A stretch of DNA of 64,000 nucleotides, from NCBI GenBank assembly GCA_030141605.1, contig JAQGDQ010000125.1, positions 434,001 through 498,000 of the forward strand, written 5' to 3'. Every line of letters begins with the position of its first letter. Position 1 is the stretch's first letter. This stretch comes from Tubiluchus corallicola (Eukaryota; Priapulida; Priapulimorpha; Priapulimorphida; Tubiluchidae). The position numbers and the translations under genes are program-made. Shown here piece after piece: positions 56,610 to 64,000 of this stretch. The notes beneath the pieces were generated by a model. That model did no database searches. It saw only the letters and a list, made by a program, of their open reading frames with translations, and was not told where the DNA came from.

Positions 56610-57353
56610 GTGCCATTTGTGAGTTTAGCCTGAAGAAAGAACTTTCTTATACCCATAATGACGTCTGTTGCCATTCTGGACCATGGAAACACATTTACTA
56701 TACAAGGTAAGCAGGTGTTTTTTCTAATTAAAATCATTATTAATGCCTATAAATATTTAATATAGGTAAATGTAAAAAGATTACTGTGCTTTTAAATTTG
56801 TGCTTTATTATTCCCATTTCCCAATCATGCATAATAAGTATTAGCTTATCTTTAAACCTAGCCTTGCTAATTTGTAATAACTACTTCTTTTAGATAAAAT
56901 TTGTTTGTTACATTAATTATTACTAAATGTTAAGCTTCAAAACATTTGATTAACAGTTGAATTAAACCCATAATTGCAATACAAAGCTCCCTGTATTACA
57001 AGGGACCCTGTCTTACTTAAATTTGGACAACTCCTTCCTTTTCACATTTCCACATTTCCTTCCTTTTAGTCAGCTTTGGTAAATAAGGGTTTATTTCTTC
57101 ATTTGTGTGATATTTACCAAAAACCTTTAAAGTACGATAAAAGTAAAATAAACTTTTTACTTATTTAATGCCAATAAACCTTTAAAGTAAAATATGATTA
57201 TCAGCATTGATGTGATTAATGATTTATATAATAAACTTTTGTAAAAAGTGCTATCGGTTGTCATGTTTGTGGATTACAGATCTGACTCTTGAGGAGCGAG
57301 AATTGTTAATGAACATACGTTGTCGAAAACTGGAAATATTGCAAGAAATACAG
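56610..57353 (+). CDS. CYTH: Probable cytohesin (ARF guanine-nucleotide exchange factor), first two coding exons
   Basis: Exon 1 is about 56,610-56,706 (acceptor-like TTTTAG at 56,604-56,609; ATG 56,658; in-frame TGA upstream). Exon 2 is 57,280-57,353. They join in phase to give a 16-residue leader, then DLTLEERELLMNIRCRKLEI and LQEIQ. This matches the start of vertebrate cytohesins (DLTxEERxELENIRRRKQELLxxIQ), the N-terminal coiled coil that precedes the Sec7 and PH domains. Exon 2 ends on a codon boundary after IQ, as expected before the RLKDEI exon. Sec7 and PH exons are not in the window, so the gene must run off the right edge with introns over 6 kb. Cytohesins activate ARF1/ARF6 at the plasma membrane. 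The call rests on about 25 residues. Confidence 0.68.
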
Positions 57354-58176
57354 GTATGTTTTAATGTTTCATAAGTGTTACATCTACCGCAGTTTAGATG
57401 CTATTTGTTGTTTATAAGCTTTTACACAGAATAAATTTCGTTATGGTGCAAGTAGTTATTGATAATATTGATAATTCCCACTCTTCTTGTTAAAAAATGC
57501 ACCTGTTTCCCAGAACTCTTCAGTTTGTTGGTTCAGAATAAGTGATGAAGAATAACTAAATTTGAGCTAACGACCGTGTGCACCTAGTGCAGGATTGTTG
57601 GTAAATTCTTGATCCCAAGCCTGGTGTCGATTTCCAAAATTATCTTTCAGATCAAGTCAGAAATGCCTAAGTGGACATTCACGTCTCCATTTAAGTGTTG
57701 AAATATTTTTTAACATCTACGTCATTATTTGATATTTTAACAAACTTCTTTTTCTGAAAAATAGTTTTACAGCAGTGCACTTTTTCTTTTCCTAAATTCC
57801 TTAAACTGCTGCTAACACAAATAATTCTCTATACTGAAACTACGGGAACTGATAGCCGGAATAAGTGAGCAGAAACACGATTGTTATTACCTGGGCAGAA
57901 ATACTGTTTCCCCGAGGACACATTTTTAGAATGTTTTTACTTATTTTGAATGCATTTGCAGACAGCTTTGTAACGAAATTTACGAAGCCATTACAAAAAA
58001 ATTTGCTCTATTTCGTCCAGTATGTGTGACATCCTTGATGCGCCCTAACCCTTAAGTCAAACATTTAGTTGTAACCAGATAACAAGCTTTTTTCATTTAT
58101 ATTTACTTAATTTATATGTGCCTAGATGTTTAAGATTTTTAAAAGGACTTTTGATACTTTATGGTATGGTACTTAG

Positions 58177-58572
58177 TAAGTTTGACGTGGTTAACCATTT
58201 AAACATTTAACCGACCGCTAGCTGCTGTAGCCCGTTTAGAAGATCACTAAATGTTTAACCATTACTTTCCTTTACATTTTAACATCACACAATTTTTTGC
58301 AAACAAATCTCGTCACACACACAGAAATTCGGTACCATAGCAACAAGGCTTTTATAAGGGAAATTCCCGTATTTTCTCTTGCTGCTCTAGATCGTGAATT
58401 TCTATGATTATAGATAATGGGGTTAGAGTTAGGCAATTTCTTCATATTAGTTTGTCATGTGTATTCGATATTTTGTTATATGTATGACGTCATCTGGAAT
58501 GGTTAAACGGTTAACCGACCACAATTAATAACGTTTAAACGATTAGTTAAAAAGCCTAACCGTCTCAACTTT
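58177..58572. mobile_element. Candidate non-autonomous DNA transposon (GGTTAACCGACC family)
   Basis: The left end TAAGTTTGACGTGGTTAACC and the reverse complement of the right end TAAAGTTGAGACGGTTAGGC form imperfect inverted repeats. GGTTAA/TTTAAACG/TTAACCGACC motifs recur at both ends. The element is about 400 bp, AT-rich in the middle, with no reading frame. No convincing target-site duplication was found. Confidence 0.45.
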
Positions 58573-59463
58573 AGCATGCAGTAGAATCATTGTGATGACG
58601 GAAAGCAAACTGCTAAACAAACCAATTTTAAATGCATGAGATCGATTACTGCAAGTCTCATGTCCAGTTGTAAAATTTTTTCAAGCCCAGCTACAAGTTT
58701 TGTGGTGTGATCTCATTGCAACTCGAATTGACAACTCTGATTATGGGATACAAAAAATCACTTGATATTGTTGGATTTAATTGATTGCTGGACTCTCAAG
58801 AACATTTTCTCAAATTTATCACAAAATTATTCTGTTTGCCAAGACTAGATTTTCGTGAGCAGCCTTTTAACATGTAACTCTGTTTGGCAAATTGCTTCGT
58901 TCATATTATAGAATAGTTTTTAGTTTTAGTTTAGTGCCAGGTGACTCGTTTGAAACGAAATAAATATTTATTGTTTGTGCTTCTTGAATGTAGTTTTTGA
59001 CATTTATCACTTTTAATGCAGTTCCTGTTAATATTTGCAGAAAAGTTTTTTTGGAAACTTTGTACATGTATACACATGTAATGAATAATGCAAGCTGTTG
59101 AGTGGTGCTGCATGTTCTTGAAATTGTCTGTAAAAAAACTCCAACTGCAAAGGAGATAGTGGTTCTTGATTTTGCAGCAAAATTTGAATTTTGTAAGAAA
59201 TTATTTGATGAAGAAACTATCAATTTCTGAGTTAGGTTGACATTTGTGGCTCTTGATCTGTCAGGAAATGTATTTCTTTTAACTTTGAATTTTGTAACAA
59301 ATTTTATATTTTGAATCAGTGCCTTTGGCCTCAGGTTTCTGTTCAACTTTATGTTCTAACTGAAGTGTAGCTACTCTTTTAATACTGTTCTGGAATGTAA
59401 TCATCACAAGAGATCATTGTAACAGCTTTTGAAAACCACGTCACTTGTGCTGCAGCTTGACTC

Positions 59464-59640
59464 AAGTCTGTTAGCTTAGTCAGTTAGATTTAAAACTGGC
59501 ATTCCACTGATGTCATGTTCAAATCTCAGTGCAGTTTTATCTTCGGTACGTCATCCGCGAGTAGTGCCTTTTCCCATACCCCTCCAACTGTTTGAAATAG
59601 CCTTTCAATGAATATTAGGAACTGTAATATTATAATTACA
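59464..59640 (+). mobile_element. tRNA-derived SINE-like sequence
   Basis: TTAGCTTAGTCAGTTAGA resembles a Pol III A box/D arm, and GTTCAAATCTC 46 bp downstream resembles a B box/T arm, with tRNA-like spacing. The D and anticodon stems do not pair properly, so it is not a functional tRNA gene. The sequence continues about 100 bp into an AT-rich tail, as SINEs do. Confidence 0.4.
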
Positions 59641-62536
59641 CATAAAAAAATGGCCAAAGACATATCTTTTTAAGTTAGAATATGGGAATTGAACGGGATT
59701 TTAATTTTGCTTGTGTTTTGCTAACTAGGTTTCATATTGATTTTTAATTTAAATTTTTAAGGGCTTTTTTATGAAGTTATGGTATGTATAGTTTTATGAT
59801 TTATTTTAGGCTTTGTAAAATCTTTGGCTGTAAAGTGCAACTGAGTATTTTTGTATATTTGGGGCACTATATAATTTTTATGCATTATTGTCATTATTAA
59901 TGGCATTGTTATTTTCCTATGATCGCAGTGAAAAATCTTGTGTGTTTAGTGGTGAACACCAGTTACCAGCGCGATTTTGAATAATCACTGAAAATGAAAT
60001 GTGGAATGAACTGTGCCCAATGAGCAGAGGGTGGAGTTAGGACACAAGTTTGATTTTGCTGTTGCAAGACTATTCATCATGGGGGCATTTTCTTAACAAT
60101 TTAGGGCTTAGGCAGTGATTTAGACAATGATATTGTTACTGGAATGTCATGCAAAATCTACCATTTCCAGCCTCCAAAGACTTCTTCTACACATTTTTTA
60201 TAGTAGTTTCCTTGGTTTGTGTATAAAATAATGCTCAGCTGTTTTGTGTAAATTGTATCGTAAAAGTTTTGACTTTCTTATTGTTTTTAAGACTTATTTC
60301 TTTTCCTCTAAAATTGTCTTTTAGATTGCATAGAACCGTAGTTTATGTATAGCCTTTAGTCTCGTATAAAAATTTTATTAGTGTCTGCGAAACTTGGAAA
60401 ATAAGGTGTTGAAGTTCTTTGTCAGAAATTTTGTGCATGTTTTTTGCAACATAAATTTTAAGTTGTTTTTGTTATGAATAGCCAAAGTTTTTTTTATACA
60501 GCGTGGCACTCTGTATAAAATATGATCTGAAAGGCATAGGGTAATTAAATAGCTTAATGTAGAGAGAACACCTATTTTATTGGCTAACTGATGAGAACAG
60601 AAGAAAGGCTCGAGCAAAACTTATAACATATCACAGATTACGGTTAAATCTGAGGTCAAGGTATTTTTAAAGAAAATTGTTATCTGCGCCTGTTTAACAA
60701 ACGTCGTTGCAGTGTGTTACATAAGTTAAGTTGAATATAGTTAGAAAATATCGAAATCATCTATGCATCTCACGAAACCTCGGGGCCGGGCTTTCTTGTT
60801 TTGTTCAAGCATAACTACAAGATTGAATTTTTCTTGTATTATCTAACGCTATGTTTTTACAGCTTTTTAAATTTGTTTTCATTTGGGAGTGTCTCCTACT
60901 GGTTTGTTCCAAGTAAAAACAGTCAAGTGAAGCTAATGTTTGTAAACATTTGCAGCGTCCCGCTGTGGTATTACCAAGCTTCTTGGCTGGCGCACAACTA
61001 ACTTTTCGTATTTTTCGGCAGGAAAGTGTTGTTTTGATTTCTTTCAGTTTGTTCATTTCCTCGGCATTTATCTGAATCCGTGCACGAAAAAGCGTCCTGT
61101 TACCTACGAGACACCTGACACCAGATGATGTAGGTTTTCAAGTGCTGTTGCATTTGATTAAGAGCTCTGTTGTGCCTGGATGAGCGTGTTTTTGTACGTG
61201 GCCGGGGTTATGATTAGCTGAGAAATGAACCGATGAGCTTGTGTTCACTACTTGAAAGGACGTGTAGCTACACTGTAGCTTGTTAGTTATCCCGCATTGT
61301 CGGTGCTGGGTAGAGTGATACATCGTCGATAATTGATTGATAGAGTTGAGTGATTAGCGCGCGTGCTTGCTTGATTGGTTATAATTGTTCAGATATCCGC
61401 GGCATCCGTCCCTTGTTGTACGTCCTATTTGTATTTTTCACTTTGGCGGTAGTTTCTCAGTTTTGTAATAATTATAGTCATCTTTGTGATGCTTCAATGA
61501 TGCGTATAAACTTACTGGAATTTCTAATTTTTTAATCTGCACACAACCTATTTAGTAATCGACTAATTGTTACGTTCCGTCTGTAATCAAATAATCGACA
61601 TTTTAAAAAAAATTTGCCTTTATTGCAAACAAAATTTGTTCCTTGGCTTTTTATAAAGTCTGGAGTATAGAGGGAATTTTTTAAACTAGGCCAAGTTCCC
61701 GGTCGAGGTTAGAAAAACCTAGAAGATATCGGCAGGTCCTTTGGTACAGGTTTTAATTTGTTAAATGGGACAGTTTAACTTTCTTTAGTGACATATGCTG
61801 CATTCACTGTTACCAGAGCATCTTTACTGTGTGACACAAAGAATGTGACTTAACACAGCCTCGTAAAGAACATCTGCTGGTTTTTGCGGCGATTACCCCA
61901 ACCCCATGGGCACACAGGGGTCGCTGTTTGCATCACAGTTCTCTATAGTGTTGTTTTGGAAACTAGCGCTTATGTTTCTGGTAGAAAGCAGATCTTGCCT
62001 GCACCGCATCAACGTTTCAAGTCTCTTCGTTTGATTTATTGTGGAGGAGAGGCAACAGATGACACGCGTTTTACAGAGAGACAGACAAGCAGACAGAAAG
62101 AACAAGATGAGCGACACGTGTTAAATTTAACTTATAAGTGCTGCTGACATTTGTACTTGTGTTAGTTAAATTGGGTGTCACGTGTGCCGTAACGCTGCCG
62201 TTAGTACAAAAAAGCCAATTTTATCTGCTAGATAATGTGTTGCGTGTTGGAAGTCTACTGCTATAGTAATGACAAACTGAATAATATTTAATAACAATCG
62301 TATAGTTTGTAGATAACCGTTGACTGTGCTGTTTGTTTTTGCATTAATCGCATTACATCGTATAATAATGTGATCATCGTACGATGCTTGATGGGCGATT
62401 AAGCGGTTTTACGTTGCTGACAGTACGTTAGAAGTTAATTATGGTCATTTAGAGCTGCTGGTCGGTTTTCAGTAGCAAACACAGCAGGTGTTGTGTGTTT
62501 TAATCACTATAATAATCTTGACTAACCTGCTGTGTA

Positions 62537-62734
62537 ATGCCAGCGCAAAGTGAAGTGTTTCCGGCGTTTGCTACACCTCTGCGTTCTACTACATTGTCCA
62601 GAAAGAAATCACCTGCGTTAAATGTAACTCATTCTTTACCTAGAAGTAGCAAAACGCAGACTTTGGATCGCACCAAAAAGATAAGAAACAAAGAGTTTTA
62701 CTTGCAATACGAAATAGCACTTGGTTATTTACAG
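62537..62734 (+). CDS. Candidate first coding exon (alternative cytohesin N-terminus or start of another gene)
   Basis: ATG 62,537 is the first ATG after an in-frame TGA at 62,519-62,521. It opens 66 codons ending ...ALGYLQ at CAG followed by GTATGA, a good donor. The product is Ser/Thr/Lys-rich (SRKKSPALN, SRKT-like sites) and has no family signature I recognise. The exon ends in phase 0 after Gln, exactly like the cytohesin exon ending IQ at 57,353, so it could splice into the same downstream exon from a second promoter. A separate gene is equally possible. No partner exon is visible in the remaining 1.3 kb. Confidence 0.45.
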
Positions 62735-64000
62735 GTATGATTTAAAGCGAGATAATTTACCTTTTCAGCATTTTTTGCATCACGTTGGGTCACTTTTAAT
62801 ATTTTCGAAACTTTTATCCACTTGTAATACTTTTAAAGAATCGTGAATGCCTTCCTTTCTTAACAATTATATGTTGTATATAGTCTTTTTATTGTACCAG
62901 ACATACATACATGATTATTTTTTCGCCTAGTCATTTGTGAATATGTCATCCTCGAAATTCGGCTTGAATATTTTTAATATACTAGATTTTTTTTCGTTTA
63001 TTAACATTAGCATTGTTTGCTTTTTTGGCTAATCCAAATTTTAAGTTTATGAAACTCGTGTTGTAATGTATATTTTATGAACATGCAGAATTTTCCAATT
63101 CGTTAATAATATGCACACTATCGCTCTAAATGTAACATTGCGTATATTGCATTGGCCCCTACCTTACGCGCTTGTAAACTTACAACAGAGAGCTGTCACC
63201 TGTCTGGATCAGCAGAAGTTTAAGTGCTTTGGCATAATGCACCATAACAACGTAATTGTTAGTAAGCCAGCTATTTAGATTAACCACCAAATGTCAACAA
63301 CAGCTTGGAATTTATGAAAAGCGATGCCAACTCCTTCCTTGGCGGCTCATCTTTGATTCGCTGCCCATCTGTTATCAGTTAAATTTAGTGTTTAAGGGTT
63401 GGATTCTTTTTTACGGTGTCATTAGAAGTAGTGGAGTTACGCGGGTAGGGTATGATATCCCATAATAAATAATATCGTGTAGGAGAAGAATATTGTACAC
63501 GCATGCTGGTTTTATAAATCTTTCCCACGGTTTCACTTTCTGATATTCTTAATAGTTTAGTGCCAGTTTAAAACTAAAGTACTATCGATGATTTTGGGTA
63601 TAGAAATTATAACCATTATTTTAAAGAAGCTATTTGAATTTTTAATATTCTGTGCAATTTATGTAATATTTTATGTTCAACCTTTCAAAATTAGTTCTGT
63701 TCTCGTTTTATGACTTAATTCTATGTTGCTGAGCATGCCACTCCGGTCTCTACTTCTGTTCCCATGCTCGACTTGGTACTTAGACTTTGATAGACATTTT
63801 TTAGCTTTGATACTTAAATTTAGTTCATGATCAGTCTAGCAAATCCCGCTAATCTTAACAAGGAGTAAAAATTGCTAGCATAATAAACCGAGACTAAGAC
63901 GCAGACAAACAAATATCCGTACAAAAAATAAACTAACAAACATGTGACAAGCAAGTGATGGATAGACGAAAATAACAGATTCTTGTTTGATTTTTTTGTA
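62735..64000 (+). other. Intronic sequence to right edge
   Basis: AT-rich sequence following the donor at 62,735. Both strands were read for Sec7-, PH- or other domain-like exons and nothing was recognised. Confidence 0.45.

Larger units (their letters stand above)
57354..62536 (+). other. Probable cytohesin intron / upstream region of alternative exon
   Basis: About 5.2 kb without a recognisable conserved exon. It includes an inverted-repeat element (58,177-58,572), a tRNA-derived SINE-like sequence (about 59,464-59,640), a 146-codon minus-strand frame with no family resemblance, and, from about 60,900, DNA that looks less AT-rich by eye and could hold an internal promoter for the exon at 62,537. 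Confidence 0.45.

Noticed and set aside
58906-59346. 146-codon minus-strand frame
   Set aside because: No recognisable domain, Asn/Lys/Thr-rich as expected of AT-rich intron DNA, no supporting splice structure or neighbour.
61884-62147. 87-codon plus-strand frame
   Set aside because: Starts at TTG, no family resemblance, overlapped by an equally long frame on the other strand.

Overview
This is a window of an AT-rich, intron-rich animal genome. Genes are split by GT-AG introns of roughly 0.2 to 3 kb, intergenic spaces are a few kb, and there are many decayed transposable elements, microsatellites and minisatellites. Gene content (HELLS, lemur tyrosine kinase, CCZ1, PSMD11/Rpn6, CDK5 activator p35, probable cytohesin) points to a metazoan, most likely an invertebrate bilaterian with vertebrate-like gene families. 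The species cannot be named from the sequence. No bacterial operons, CRISPR arrays or credible intact tRNA or rRNA genes were seen.

Layout, left to right. (1) 2752-4701, minus: four 5' exons of the SNF2 remodeller HELLS/LSH; the ATPase core lies beyond the left edge. (2) 4702-10437: intergenic, with a broken non-LTR retrotransposon ORF1 flanked by inverted repeats and a CpG-rich tandem repeat about 1 kb upstream of the next gene. (3) 10438-about 21,320, plus: a complete nine-coding-exon lemur tyrosine kinase (LMTK) gene, 1053 codons, with a long 3' UTR. (4) 21,688-31,613, minus: complete 12-exon CCZ1, convergent with LMTK. (5) 31,614-34,113: divergent intergenic region. (6) 34,114-42,991, plus: complete 10-exon PSMD11. 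(7) 42,992-49,062: intergenic, with an intact hAT-type MITE and a 141-bp tandem duplication. (8) 49,063-49,953, plus: single-exon CDK5R1 (p35). (9) 49,954-56,607: intergenic, with satellites and a decayed zinc-finger remnant. (10) 56,658 to beyond the right edge, plus: first two coding exons of a probable cytohesin (ARF-GEF), and an in-phase candidate alternative first exon at 62,537-62,734.

The genes are not a pathway. Proteasome lid assembly, late-endosome Rab7 activation (CCZ1), ARF activation (cytohesin), CDK5 activation (p35) and LMTK trafficking kinases are separate jobs, though LMTK, p35, CCZ1 and cytohesin all touch membrane traffic or neuronal signalling. The stronger theme is conserved linkage. 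PSMD11 followed by CDK5R1 in the same orientation matches human 17q11.2, and LMTK-cytohesin and CCZ1-cytohesin linkage is also seen in human paralogous regions.

The most notable gene-level oddities are in LMTK: a Thr at the catalytic-loop Asn position, and a tandem decapeptide repeat in the tail. Exon coordinates were assigned by eye from splice consensus plus remembered family sequences, and no alignment was run.
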